Assembly: GCF_037893015.1 (NCBI RefSeq)
Contig: NC_133658.1
Coordinates: forward strand, 427,271,890-427,335,889
Direction of reading: 5' to 3'
DNA length: 64,000 nt
DNA from: Macrotis lagotis
Lineage: Eukaryota; Chordata; Mammalia; Peramelemorphia; Peramelidae
The position numbers were made by a program, and so were the translations under genes. Position 1 is the first letter of the stretch. The number at the start of each line of letters is the position of its first letter. Positions 23,386 to 36,691 of this stretch are shown here, one piece after another. The notes under the pieces were generated by a model that did not search any database, was not told the DNA's origin, and saw only the letters and a list, made by a program, of their open reading frames with translations.

Positions 23386-23389
<4 letters not shown>

Positions 23390-23418
<29 letters not shown>
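23390..23418. repeat. Poly(A) tract inside the L1 5' UTR
   Basis: 29 A residues after 'cagccccagc'. The other plus-strand L1 has (AAAT)n at the matching place (47408-47450), so this is an element-intrinsic A-rich site, not a retroposon tail. Confidence 0.9.
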
Positions 23419-23421
<3 letters not shown>

Positions 23422-23924
23422 TGTATCTATACTCTCTATACCCCAGGAGCAGAGCTAAAACAACAAAGATGAGCAAAAAAGCTAAAAGAGCACTCACTAT
23501 AGAAAACTACTTTACAGGCAAAGATGATAACAATGCCATGTCTAAAAGAAGAAATCAGTGAAAAATCACCCTCAGGGGAAGTATCAAAACATTCTATAAA
23601 TTGGACTCATAGAAAAACTCACTGAAGAGTTTGAAAAAGAATCTAAAAACCAAAGAAGAGAGGAAGAAGAAAATGGAAAAAAGAAATGAGTCATGCAGGA
23701 AAATTAAGAAAAATTGACCAAAGAAATCAACTCCATTAAAAGTAAAAATAACCAACTGAAAAAAGGAAACACAAAAGCTAATTGAAGAAGATAAAACTCT
23801 AAAAATAAGAATAGAACAAATAGAAATCAATGAATCCACACACCTACAGGATTCCATCAAACAAAATAAAAAAGGCTGAAAAATTAAAGAAAATGTAAAG
23901 TATGTCTTAGGGGAAATGAATGAT

Positions 23925-24405
23925 CAGTGTCTCCCATAACTTCCAGTCATTTGTAAAGTTCTCCAGTGAGACCCTCAGAGCTTCCCACTACTTAGAGATC
24001 TATAAGATTCTTGCAGTTAATTAGATCAGGGTTTGACTTAACCTGTGCTTTACTTAACAAGGGGTTAAATAGCTTGATCCTGGGTGGGGAAGGTTGGGGG
24101 AGGGGTAAAGTATAAGAGAAGATAGGCCTGGGCGGGGAGGGTACAAATAGTTCAAAAATGATATAGCTTTGGATGATACTTTGGCTCATGTGTACTTGAA
24201 AGATACTTGAAAAGGGGGTAAGGTAAAAAGTGACTATAATGATAATTTGATGTAATTTGAGACAATGGTGTTTATCAAGAAATCAAGCAACAATCTGTGA
24301 TGTTATCTTGATAATAATATGAGCTTATCAAATAATCAAATAATCAAACAGTGATTGATGATTAATAGTACTAGAGTGATAAATAACACCAAGGAAAGAA
24401 GCATG
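23925..24405 (+). repeat. Unclassified ~480-bp segment, copy 1
   Basis: Does not resemble L1 coding. It aligns end to end with 48800-49303 in the other plus-strand L1: shared 'acttagagat', 'cagttaattagat', 'gatgatactttggct', 'tgtacttgaaagatacttga' and 'ataaataacaccaag'. Its junctions with L1 differ between the two copies. Nature unknown (solo LTR, other repeat or recombined L1 part). Confidence 0.7.
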
Positions 24406-26884
24406 AAGACGTATGATTTTAGTGGGAAAGAAGTGAGAATGTGAATGCTGAGTAAATTCTATTCAATAGATTTAGCTGAAAGAAGGAATAAGACACATTC
24501 CCACTTTGGTTTTACAATCTACAGGAAAGAGGGACTAGGAAAGGGAAAGATGAGGGAAGAAGGGACTGATAAAAGGGAAGGTGAAGATATAAGTGAAAAT
24601 AAACTGAAAGTTAAATTTTTGAAAGAAAAGTCAAAGGGAAAGGGTAATAAAATTTTGGTGAAGAGGGACAAGAGAAAATTATAAATAGAGAAAGATAGTA
24701 TGGAGGGAAATACAGAATTAGTAATCTTAATTAAATGGGATGAACTGTTCCATAAAATGGAAGTGGATAGCAGAATGGATTCAAAAACCAGAATACTACA
24801 ATATGTCACAAGAAATACCTTTGAAGCAGAGAGAAACACATAGGGCAAAGGTAAAAAGTTGAAGCAAAATATATGGTGCCTCAGCTGAAGTAAAAATACC
24901 AGGGGTAGCAATCATGATCTCAAATATAATAAAAGCAAAAGTCAATTTCATTAAAAGGGATAAGGAAGGAAACTAATCTTCATAAAAGACACTATTGGAA
25001 ATGAAGCTATATCATTACTAAACATGTGTGTACCTAGTGGTATAGCATCCAAATTCCTAGAGGAAAAGCCAAATGAATTACAAGGAGACATAGACAGCAA
25101 AATTTTAATGATGGGAGACTTCAATCTCCCACTTTCAGAACTAGATAAATCTAACAACAAAATAAACAAGAAGGAAATTAAAAAGTTGAATGACATCTTA
25201 GACCTCTGGAAAAAACTTAATGAGGATAGAAAAAAATATACCTTTTTCTCAGAAGTACATGGCACCTATACCAAAATTGACCATGTACTAGGACACAAAA
25301 ACTTTATAATCAAATGCAGATAGGCAGAAGTAATAAGTCCACATTCTTCAATCCATGATGTAATAAAAATTACATTTAGTACATGTCATGGAAAAATAAA
25401 CTAAGAATTAATTGGAAATTAAATAACTTTTTCTTAAGTAATGGGTAGGTCAAACAGCAAATAATAGAAAAATCAATAATTATATACAAGAAAATGATAA
25501 TAATGAGACATCATATCAAAATTTATGGGATGCATCCAAGGTAGTTTTGAGGGGAAACTTTATATCTCTAAAAGCTTATAGGAATAAAATAAAGAGATCA
25601 GTGAATTGGATATGCAACTACAAAAGCTAGAAAAAGAACAAATTAAAGCTCACCAATTAAATACCAAATTAAAAAACAAGGAAGAGATTAACAAAATTAA
25701 AAGCAAGAAAACCATTGACTCAAATAAAACTAAGAGTTGGTTTTATGAAAAAGTCAATAAAATAGACAAATCTTTGGTTAATCTGATTTTTTTTTAAAAA
25801 AAGAAGGAAGATAACCAAATTACCAGTATCAGAAATGAAAAGGGTAAATTAATCACCAATGATGAGGAAATTGCAGAGATAATTTAGAGTTACTTTGCCT
25901 AACTTATGCTAATACATGGGATGACTTGAGTGAAATGGATGAATATTTACAAAAATACAGACTGCCCAGATTAACAGAAGAGGAAATATAGTATTTAATT
26001 CCATTTCAGAAAAAGAAATTGAAACAACTATCAATAAACTCCCTAAGAAAAAGTTTCCAGGTCCAGATGGAATTACAAGTGAATTCTACCAAACACTTAA
26101 GGAACAACTAATTCCTATTCTACATAAACTCTTTAAAAAATAGGAGAGAAAGGAGTTCTGCCAAACTCCTCTAATGATACCAACATGTTGCTGATACTTA
26201 AACCAGGAAGAAAGAAAACAAAGGAAATTATATACCAATCTCCCTAATGAATATTGATGCAAAATTCTTAAATAAAATTTTAGCACTGAGACTACAGCAA
26301 GTTATTATCAGGATAATATGCCATGATCAAGTAGGATTTATATCATGTAGGTAGGGATGGAAAACACTGCTTGGTACTGTTTAAAATAATAGAATACTGC
26401 CTGGTACTATTAAAAAAATAAAATAATGGATCAGTGGATTAGGTTAGGTTCAAAAGTAACTGCAGCAAATGAATACAGCAATCTACTATTTGACAAACCC
26501 AAAGACATCAGTTTCTGGGATAAGAACTCACTATTTGACAAAAATTGTTTGGAAAACTGGAAAATAGTATTTAAAAAAGCTAGTCATAGACCCACATTTC
26601 ACACACTATTTCCAAAATAAGGTCAAAATGGGTACAGGATTTAGACATAAAGGATAACACCATAGATAAATTAATAGACCAAGAAATTATCTATCATATC
26701 TATGGAAAGGGAGATAAATTCATGATCAAACAAGAATTAGAGCACATTATAGATGATAAAATGATTAGTTTTGATTAAATTAAATTAAAAAGATTTTGCA
26801 TTAATAAAATAAAATAGAAGAAAGGCATAAAGCTGGGAAACAATCTTCACAAGTAGGAGTTCTCATTAAAAAAATCTCATTTCT

Positions 26885-27041
26885 TTTTTTTTTTTTAGGT
26901 TTTTGCAAGGCAAATGGGATTAAGTGGCTTGCCCAAGGCCACACAGCTAGGTAATTATTAAGTGTCTGAGACCAGATTTGAACCCAGGTATTCCTGACTC
27001 CAAGGCCGGTGCTTTATCCACTATGCCACCTAGCCACCCCT
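26885..27041 (-). mobile_element. CORE-SINE inside the L1
   Basis: Poly-T, 'aggtttttgcaaggcaaatg', full core and head 'gccacctagccacccc'. L1 sequence 'aaaaaatctcatttct' is repeated on both sides (ending 26884 and 27061). Confidence 0.94.
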
Positions 27042-28034
27042 TAAAAAAAAATCTCATTTCTAAAAGTATATATGTCATTATTGATTAGAGAAATGCAAAT
27101 TAGAGCAATAATGAGATATCACCTCACACCTATCATATTGGCCAAGATGAGAAAAAGGGAAAACCATCAATATTAGAGAAGTTTGGGAGGATACATCACT
27201 GGTGGATTTGTGAACAGATCCAACCTTTCTGGAGAGCAATATGGGACTATATCCAAAGAGCAATAAACTGTTCATATGCTTTATCCCAGCAATTCCAATT
27301 CTAGGTCTATAACCAGAAGGAATTTTTAAAAAAAGGGAAAAGTCCTATATATTCCAAAATATTCATAGCAGCTCTTTTTGTAGTGACAAAGATTTGGAAA
27401 TTGAGGGTATGCTTATCATTTGGGGAATGGCTAATGATACATGAATATTATGGAATACTATTGTTCCATAAGAAACCATAAATGGTTGTAATCTAGAGAA
27501 GCATGGAATGGTTTACAGGATCTGATGCTGAGCAAAGGGAGTAGAACCAAGAGAACAATGTACAAATTAACAACAACATTGTGAGATGAACAACTTTGAT
27601 AGAAGCAGCTACTCTTAGCATTTCAGAGAGCTAGGACAACTATATTAGACACACTATGGACAATGTTATCCCCATCCAAAGGAAGAAAAACTAAACAAAG
27701 GAAAAAACCAACCCTTCAGAATCTGATGAACACTTTATAAAAATTATCTATTATGTATCTCCCTTAATCCCAATTCCTCATACTGAAAATAACAAATCTG
27801 TAAACATGTTTATCAAAAATATGTATGTAAAATGTTAATCTATTTGTTCCTGGGGGGAGGAGGGGAGGAAGGGAGGGTAGAAGGAAATTTTGTAACTTAA
27901 AAATATACAAGTGTATATAGATGAAAATAAATAATTTTAAAAGACCTTAATAAACTACCAAGAGGTAAAGAAAAGACACACAAAATTATGATATAAGGCA
28001 AAATTTAGTAAGTCAAAATAATTATAATAATACA

Positions 28035-28245
28035 TATATAACACTTTTCAAAGTTAATGCTAACTCCGTTGATTCTCACAAAAACTCTGTGAGAAAGATG
28101 TGATTACTATACCCATTTTACAAATGAAGAAACTGAGGCATTGAGAGAAGTAATTTCTCCATGGTGGTCCAGCTAATGATGTCTCCAGGAAGTTTTAAAT
28201 TCAGGTTTTTCTGACTGTACATTGGACTCAATCCATTGAAACACT
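28035..28245 (-). repeat. MIR-family fossil
   Basis: 'acccattttacaaatgaaga', 'aactgaggcattgagagaag' and the downstream text form the antisense MIR core. Confidence 0.8.
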
Positions 28246-28269
28246 CAGCAGAATAAGGAAAGGTCTAGA

Positions 28270-28560
28270 CAAAGTGGTATAAATATTTGAGAAAGAGGTG
28301 GTCATTTTCAGATAGTAGAAATCAGGAAAATATTTACAGAGAAGTTATCTGATCTGGGTCTTGGAGAATTCAATTTCAACAGATGAAGATATAGAAAGAA
28401 TCCATTTTAGGCTTGGGCAGAGGTGAGAAAGACCAAGATAAGAATAAGAAAGAGAAACCCATTCAATTTAGGGGATAAGCATTGAGTAAGCACTAATGAG
28501 AGTAATAAGAAACAAGATTAAGGAAGGTTTTGAATGACAGACTAAAGTATCTGTTTTTTA
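28270..28560 (+). repeat. L2-like LINE fossil
   Basis: 'gatctgggtcttggagaatt' and 'gaaggttttgaatgacagac' match the layout of the L2 region carrying 'gatcttgaagaatg' and 'gagtcttgaatgtcag'. Confidence 0.55.
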
Positions 28561-28639
28561 TCTCACTGATTTTTGTATGAATGTGTCAAAGAGAGTGTAC
28601 CATATTTTGGGGGGGGGGGAATGTTTAAGAACTCCTGCC

Positions 28640-28803
28640 CTTGCTATGTCATGCTTAATTTTGCCTTTGCTTTGAGCTTATTGTACCAACAGATACTGTC
28701 TCAGGGGAGGAGGGATAAAATGTGGAACTCAAACCTTTAAAAAATGCAAAAATTGTTTAAACAGGTAATTTGGGGGAAATAAAACTCTTTTTAAAAAAAA
28801 TAA
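28640..28803 (+). mobile_element. L1 3'-end stub
   Basis: 'ctgtctcaggggaggaggga' then 'aaatgtggaactcaaacctt' and an A-rich tail: the sense L1 3' end. Confidence 0.7.
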
Positions 28804-29190
28804 AGTGCAATTGTGAGAATTTATAAACTTATATTTAGGAATGTGGACTCACCAATAGCCTTGAACCTGGAATAGTTAGCTGCTCCTCTGGGAATCCACT
28901 CAAAAAACTGTGACTGTTTAGATCAGATAGACCAGAGAATTCTCTAGTTCTGTAATTTTGTTATATTTAAACTTTGTGTCTTCATACAATGGCTCCATTT
29001 AGTAGACAACCATGCCGAGATTTCCAAGTTAAATCAACTTCTATATACTCCATAGAATTCTCCCTCCCCAGCCCCTATACATGCACTCTACTACATGATT
29101 CTTGGATCAGTTCTAGGAAAACTTTTCTCTTCCCAGTATCATTATGTTTTGCTTAGTCATGGAATTTGACCAAATAATAATAATGATTAT
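28804..29190. other. Non-coding stretch, nothing recognised
   Basis: No repeat or motif-bearing open frame seen. Confidence 0.4.
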
Positions 29191-29194
29191 ATCT

Positions 29195-29355
29195 ATAGAG
29201 TTGGAAGGGATAAGAATCATGTAATTCAATCCAATTTCTGTACCGATGAGAAAATGAGATTATGGAAAATTATTTGACCTACTCAAGGTCATACAAGTAA
29301 TAAACCTCACAAGTAGGATTTACACCCAAGTTCTTTGACTTGTGCTCTACTATAC
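29195..29355 (+). repeat. MIR-like SINE with a single head unit
   Basis: 'agagttggaagggataagaa', 'gatgagaaaatgagattatg' and 'actcaaggtcatacaagtaa'. Same family as the tandem-headed repeats near 1-3 kb. Confidence 0.55.
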
Positions 29356-29419
29356 TATAATTTGATAACTAACATTTTCAAATATTAATACTTAACAGAT
29401 ACTTTCTTTTGTAAAATTT

Positions 29420-30759
29420 AATTAATATTTTATTTTTCTCTCAATTATGTGAAAGAACAATTTTTAATAATCACTTTTAAAATTTTGAGTTCCGAGTTCT
29501 CTCCCTCCTTCCCTCCTCAACCCACACACCCCCATGAAGAAGGTAAGCAATTTGATATAGGTTAGACATGTGTAATTATGCAAAACATTTCCTTAATAGT
29601 CATGTTGAAAAAGAAAATATTAAAAACACCTTCTAGAAAAATGATGTCTTTTCCCAATAAATTATGCTTCAATCTGTTTCAGGCTCTGGGAATTGACAGC
29701 ATTTTTCATCATAAGTTCTTCAGTAGTCTTGGATAATTGTATTGCTGGGAAGAACAAGATCATTTATAGTTGATCATCTGATACTGCTACTACTTTGTAC
29801 ATAGTACATTTCACTTTGCATCAGCTGATGTAAGACTTTTCAGGTTTTCTTGAAAGCATCCTGCTTTTTATTCTTATAGTAGAATAGAATTCCATCATAA
29901 TCACATGCCACAGTTTGTTCAATCATTCCATAATTGATGGGTATTCCCTCAATTTTCAAATCTTTGCGTAAGAAAAGAGTTGTTATAATTATTTGTGGCC
30001 CTATAGGACCTTTTCCTTTTTGTTTTTGTCTCTTTGAGGCTCTATACTTAATATTGGTATTAGTAGGTCAAGGAATGTGCATGACTTTATAGACCTTTAG
30101 CATAATTCCAAATTGCTCTACAGAATGGTGGTATCAGCTCAAAACTCCACCAGTAGTGCATTCATGAATCGTTTTTCTCCAACATTTGTTATTTTCTTTT
30201 TCTGTCCTATTAGCCAATTTAATGTCTGAGATAGTACCTCAGAATTATTTAAATTTGCATTTCTTTAATCAACAATAAGTTAGAACATTTTTATATAATT
30301 ATAGATAGCTTTGATTACTTCATTAAAAAACTGTTCATATTCTTTGATCATTTATCAGTTGGAAATGGTTTCTACTTTTATAAATTTGACTCAGTTTCCT
30401 ACATATTTGAGAAATTATACTTTTGTCAGAGAAATTTGCTTAAATTTTTCTTCACAGTTACTATTGCTAATTGTATTTTCCTCCAGCCTATTTGCTCCCT
30501 ATTTATTCCATTCTCTCTCTCATTTAACTCTGCCCCTTCTAAAAAAATTTTGCTTCTGATTACCCCAATTTGTCCTTCTTTCTATCATCCCTTCTCCTAT
30601 CCCCCTCTGGTAAGTAAGAAAGATTTCCATACCCACCTGAATGTGTTCGTTACTCCTGTTTTGAGCCAATTATGATGAAATTATGAAGAGGTTCATTCAC
30701 TCCCTTTCATTTCCCCAACTCTTCCCTTCCAATGATAAATATTTTTCCTAACCTCTTTT
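29420..30759 (-). mobile_element. Outer L1/HAL1-like element, 3' half
   Basis: Antisense L1 3' UTR (29420-29700) and ORF2 C-terminal remnant (29700-30470) followed by a pyrimidine-rich spacer (30470-30759). The rest of the element resumes at 40335, on the far side of the inserted full-length L1. The joined element has ORF1, spacer and only the L1 3' end, with no RT core in the window. Confidence 0.7.
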
Positions 30760-31393
30760 TGTTCAATTGGAATTATATTTTATTTTTCTGATTATATGGA
30801 ATGACCATTTTTCAACATTCATTCATTTATAAATTTATGAGTTCCACACTTTTCTACCACTCTCACTTCTCTCCCCTCTACACATGGGAGGTAAACAGTC
30901 TGGCAAAAGTTGTACATGCACATTTGTGTTCAACATATTTCCATATTAGTTATGTTGTGAAAGCAGAAATAGAACTAAGGGGAAAGAAAGGAAAACATGA
31001 GAAATAAAGGGAAAACATAAAAGAAGTCTTAAAAAAGTGAACATTTTGTACTATGCTCTGCATTCAAACTCCATAGTTTTTTCTCTGAATGTGGATGGAA
31101 TTGTCCTTAACAGCTCTCTCAGGATTGACCTCTGTATACTGCTGAGGGGAGCTATATTCATCTTATTTGATCATCTCACAATGTTGCTGTTAATGTACAA
31201 TATTCTCTTATTTCTGCCCACTTCACTCAGCATCAATTCAAATATTTCCATGCTTTCCTAAAATCCTCTCACTCATGATTTCTTACACAACAATACTCCA
31301 CGACACTCATATACCATAACTTTTCAGTCATTCCCCAATTGAGAGACATGCCCTCAATTTCCAATTCTTTGTCACTACAAAAGAGTTGCTATA

Positions 31394-31861
31394 CATAACC
31401 AAAAGAAAATTGTACACTCTAACAGCAACATAGGAGTGATGATCAACCTTAATGGACTTGCTCATTCCATCATTGCAACAATCAGGCACAATTTTGGGGT
31501 ATCTGTGATGGAGAATGCCATCTGTATCCAGAGAAAGAATGGTGGATTTTAAAGAAAGACCAAAGACTATTACCTTTAGTTTAAAAAAACCCATTATCTT
31601 ATTATGTAATTTTGCTATCTCTTATACTTTATTTTTTCCCTTAAGGATATGAGTTCTTTCACATTACATTCAACTTAGATTAATATATATAGCATGGAAA
31701 CAATGTAAAGACTAACAGACTGCCTTCTTGGGGAGGGAAGTGAGATTAGGGGGAAAATTGTAAAATTCAAAATAAATAAGTAAATTTTAAAAAATTAAAT
31801 TTAAAAATATCAACAAAACATTTAAAATAAAAAATAAAGTCTAAGAAAAATTTAAAAAAAG
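31394..31861 (+). mobile_element. L1 3'-end stub, opposite strand, nested
   Basis: Contains 'gcaacataggagtgatgatc', 'tgtatccagagaaagaatgg' and an AT-rich tail of the sense L1 3' UTR. 'aaagagttgctata' (31380-31393) and 'aaagagttgccaca' (31862-31875) match at 12 of 14, and the host L1 reads on across it. Confidence 0.8.
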
Positions 31862-32555
31862 AAAGAGTTGCCACAAATATTTTTGAACATATGAGACTTC
31901 TCATGTTTTTTTTTATCATTTCTTTAGAATACAGACCTAATATTGATATTGCAGGTTCAAAAGGTATGATCAGTTTTATTGATTCTTGGTCATAGTTATG
32001 GATTGCTCTCCAGAATGACTGGATCAGTTCACAACTCCATAAATAATGCATTAATATCCCAATTTTCCAACATCCTTTCCAACATTGATCATTTTCCTAT
32101 TTTGTTATTTTAATCAATCTGATAGATGTGGAATGGAATGTCATAGTAATTTTAATTTTAATTTCTCTAATCAATAATGATTTGGAGCATTTTCTCTCCT
32201 TATAAATAGCTTTAATTTCTTCATCTGAAAATTACTTAATGAGGTTCATCTCACATATCCATTACCATTTATTAAAAGGGGAATGACTTGTAATCTTATA
32301 AATTTGATTCCGTTCTCTGTATATTTTAGAAATGAATACTTTATCAGAAACACTACCTAGGAAAATTATTTTCCAGTTTTCTGCATTCCTTTTAATATTA
32401 GCTGCACTACTTTTATTAGTGCAAAAATTTTTAATATAATATAGTAAAAGTCAACCATTTTTCAATTTGTAATGTTCTCTGTTTCTTGTTTGGTCATAAA
32501 CTTCTCCCCCTCCAGAGATCAATGCATAGATAGAGTATTTTTTGTTCTCTTAATT

Positions 32556-32865
32556 GGAGCAGCTAGATGGTGCAGTGGATAGAGCATTGGCCTTGGAATC
32601 AAGAAGACAGGAGTTTGAATCGAGCCACTGATATTTACTAGCTGTATGATCTTGGACAAGTTACATAACCCTGATTGTCTCACATTCAGGGCCATCTCAA
32701 GTTGTCCTGATTCATATCTGGCAACTGGTCTCTGATGACTCTGCAGGAGAAAATGAGGCTGATGACTAACCAAAGCACTCCCTCACTCAAATCAATTCAT
32801 GTGTTTGTCATGGCATCACCATTCTGATGTTTTGGTCTTCTTCAAAAATGAAGAACAGTGGTATC
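32556..32865 (+). mobile_element. RTE-tailed CORE-SINE nested in L1
   Basis: Head 'gagcagctagatggtgcagt', core, and RTE tail 'ttctgatgttttggtcttct'. L1 ORF2 sequence resumes afterwards ('tttaaatcctgtacctattt'). Confidence 0.9.
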
Positions 32866-35800
32866 ACTCTTTATATTTAAATCCTGTACCTATTTTAACC
32901 TTACTTTTGTATAGAATGTGGAATGTGAATCTAAATCTAGTTTTTCCAAGCTATTTTTCAGTTTTCTCAGTAATTTTAGTCAAATTTTTAGTTCTTATCC
33001 CAGAAGCTAGTGTCTTTGGATTTGTCAAATAGATCACTATACTCATTCACTACTATTCTTTTTTGTAACTACTCTAATTCACTGGCCCAATTCTCTATTT
33101 TTTAACCACTATCAGGCAGCTTTTAATTACTGCCACTTTATAATATAGTTTTAGATCTGGTACAAATAGGCCATCTTCCTTTGCATTTTTTATTAGTTCC
33201 CTTTATATTCTTGAACTTTGGTTGCTCCAGATGAATTTTGTTACTATTTTTTAGCTTTGTAAAATAGTTTTTGGGAGTAGGATGATTGGTATGGCACTGA
33301 ATAAGTAATTTAATTTGAGAGAAATTGTCATTTTAGTTATATCAGCTCAGCTTAACCATGAGCAATAAATGTTTTTCCAGTTGTTTGGATCTGATTTTAT
33401 TTATGGGAAAAGTCTTTTGTAATTGTGTTCATCTAGTTTCTAGCCTTGTTTTGAAAGGTAGATTCCCAAGTATTTTATGGTGTCTAAAGCTACTTTAAAT
33501 GAATTTTCTATCTCTTGCCTTTCAGTTTTATTGTTCATATATAGAAATGCAGATGATATATGTGTTTATTTTATATCCTTCTACTTTCCTCAAGTTGCTA
33601 AGTATTTCAAGTAGTTTTTAAATTGATTTTCTGGTGTTCCCTATGTATTCCATCAAATCATATGCAAAAAGTGAAAGTTCTGCTTCCTCATTGCCAATTC
33701 TTTTTCTTCAATTTATTTTTCTTTTATTGCTACAGTTAATATTTCTAATACTACATTGAGTAGTATTGGGATAATAAGAATCTTCATTTCACCCTTGATC
33801 ATGCTGGAAATGCTCCTAGTTTATCCCCATTATGTATAATATTTGTTGATATTTTAAAAATATGCAGATTATTATTTTAAGGAAAATTCCATTCATTTCT
33901 ATATTTCTAGTGTTTTTAAAAGGAATGGGAGTTGTTTTTTGTCAATTGAGATCTATTAAGATAATCATATGATTTATTAGTTTTGTTGTTGATATGGTCA
34001 GGTATGTTGATTGTTTTCCTAATATTGCCTACTTGGTATAAATCTTTTCTCAATATGATGAATAATGCTAGTAGTAATAACTTGCTGTAATGTTTTGCTA
34101 AAATTTTACTTAAAATTTTTGCATCACTGTTCATTAGGGATATTGATCTATAATTTCCTTTTTCTGTTTTGGCTCTTCTTGATTTATATATAAGCACTAT
34201 ATTAGGATCATTAAAGGAATTTGATAGAATTCCTATTTTTAAAAAATAGTTTATATAGAATTATAATTTTTATTCCTTAAATATTTGATAGAATTTCTTG
34301 TAAATTCATCTGGGCCTCCAGATTTTTTCTTAGGGAGTATATAGATGATTTCTTTTCATTTCTTTTCTGAAATAGGGTTATTTAAATACTTTGTTTCCTC
34401 TTCTGTTAATCTGGATAACTCATTTTTGTAAATACTCCTCCTTTTCTCTTAGATTGTAAAATTTATAGGCAAATAATTAGGCAAAATAATTTTGAACTTT
34501 AATTTCTTCTTCATTAGTGGTGAGTTCACTCTTTTCATTTTCTATCCTAGTAATTTGGTTCTTTTTATTCTTTTTTAATCAAATTGACCAAAGGTTTATA
34601 TATTTTATTGTTTTTTTGTCATAAAACCAATCCCTAGTTTTATTTATTAATTCAACAACTTTAATTTTTCCTTTGATTTTCAGAATTTCTAATTTGGTTT
34701 TCAATTGTGGATTTTTAATTTGTTCTTTTTCCAGTTTTTTTAGTTGCATGTTCAATTCATTGATCTCCTCTTTCTTGATTTTATTCATATAAGCATTTAA
34801 AGATATAAAATTTCCCCTAAAATTGCTTTGACTGCATCCCATAAATTTTGATATGTCTCATTGTTGTCATTGTCTTGAATGAAATTGTTGATTATTTCTA
34901 TGATTTGTTGCTTGTTTCACTCATTCTTTAAAATTCAAATTACTTTGTTTCCACTTAATTTTTGGTTTATCTTTCCATGGTCCTTTATTAAATTTAACTT
35001 TTATTATATCATGATCTATAAAGGATGCATTTAAGATTTCTGTCTTTCTGCATTTGATTGTAAGGATTTTATGCCCTTGTATTTGATCAGTTTTAGTATA
35101 GGAGAAGAGAAGAAGCTAGAAGCTATATACCTTTCTCTCCTCATTCAATTTTTTCCAGAGGTCTATTGGATCTAAGTTTCCTAAAATTCTATTCACCTTC
35201 TTAAATTTCTTCTTGTTTATTTTGTGGTCAGAATGTCCAATTCTGAGAGAGGGAGATTGAGGTCCCCCACTATTTTCATTTTATTGTCTATGTCTCCCTG
35301 CAATTCATTTAGCTTCTCCTCTAAGATTGGTGCCTATATGTTTATAATGCTATTACTTCATTGCTTTTGGTGCCTTTTAAGAAGACATAGTTTCCTTCCT
35401 AATCCCTTTTAATCCCTTATCCTTAATCCCTTTTAATCTCTTTTGTCTGAGATCAAGATTGCAACCTCTAATTTTTTTTACTTCTGCTGAAGTGTAATTT
35501 ATTTTACTCCAAATTTTTACTTTTACTCTGTTTATCTCTCTTTCAAACATATGTCTGTAAACACCATATTGTAGGATACTAGTAATTATTCCATTCTATT
35601 ACCTACTCCCATTTTATGGGAGTGTTCATCCCATTCCCATCTATAGTTAAGATTATTAACTTTGTATTTCCCTTCCCTTCCCTCATTTATACTTTTTGCT
35701 TTCTTTTCTTCTTATTCTTCCTCACCGAAATTTTGTTCCCTTTTCCCTTCATCTTTTCTTTTTAATTTTAACATTAGCTTTACTTTTACTTTTATCTTCC

Positions 35801-36691
35801 CTTTTACCAGTTCCTTCTTCCCCTTTCTTTCCCTTCTCCCCCACCTCTGCATTTCCCTGTAGGACAGGATAGATTTTTTTTTTAAAACACAATAGGGAAT
35901 GTATAATATTTCCTCTTTGGGCCAAATCTGTTAAGTGTAAGATTTACTCAATATTCACACCCTCTTTTCTTTCCCTTTCCTATCATAGGTCTTTGTGCCT
36001 CTTAATGTGGTATTATCTTCTAATTCCTAACCTTCTCCTAACTTTGTCTTTATTGTTACTCTGTCTTGTACTCACCTCACAACCTATGATTCTGTCAAAA
36101 TATAATCCTGAACAAAATATACTCATGAGCCAATACCCTCTGGGTACAATTACTTTAACTTTATTCAATTTTCATTAGCCAGAGTATTAACTAAAGAGGA
36201 CTTTCATATTCATCCTATACCCATACCTTCTCTCTAAATATGTTTTTTTTAACTGTCCTACAAGAAATACATTTCTTGAAAATTGCAAGTATTATCTTCG
36301 CTTGTAGGGATGTATTCAGTTTAATGTTATTTTAGCTTTTTTTACCCTATTTACCTTTTTTATCATCTTGTCTTGTAATTGTATTTCTTCTTCAGTTCTG
36401 TTCTTTTTAATCACAAAAATGTTAAAGTCCTTCATTTCATTGAAAATCTACCTTTTCTCCTGAAGGAATATGATGAATTTTGCAGGATAGTTTATTCTTG
36501 GTGGTAATCCAAGATCCTTTAAGTTTTGGACTATCATATTCTAGGTCCTCTGATATATTTTAATGTTGAAGCTGATAAGTTTTGGTTATTTGCAATATTT
36601 TCTCCTTTAGCTGAGCACTCTGAAATTTGATTACAATATTCCTTGAAACTTTTGTTCCAGGATTTCTTTCTGGAGGTGGTCAATGAATTCT

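Larger units (their letters stand above)
22895..27940 (+). mobile_element. L1 element, both ends present, internally deleted
   Basis: The 5' terminus 'gaacttccaggacatattca' starts right after 'aagaccttaataaagta' (22878-22894). The tail 'aaaataaataattttaa' is followed by 'aagaccttaataaacta' (27941-27957), a 16/17 target-site duplication. Inside are a 5' UTR (to about 23500), ORF1 coiled-coil remnants (23590-23920), an inserted unclassified segment (23925-24405), a purine-rich spacer, endonuclease remnants (24720-25400, with a 99-codon frame reading GDFNLPLSELDKS) and a linker. The first RT part follows (26010-26350), then an abrupt jump at about 26350-26410 to the region downstream of the FADD box. 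The RT core is therefore missing. Many stops; not active. Confidence 0.9.

Noticed and set aside
24445..24911. Opposing Lys-rich and Ser/Leu-rich open frames as genes
   Set aside because: They are the purine-rich ORF1-ORF2 spacer of the L1 read on both strands.
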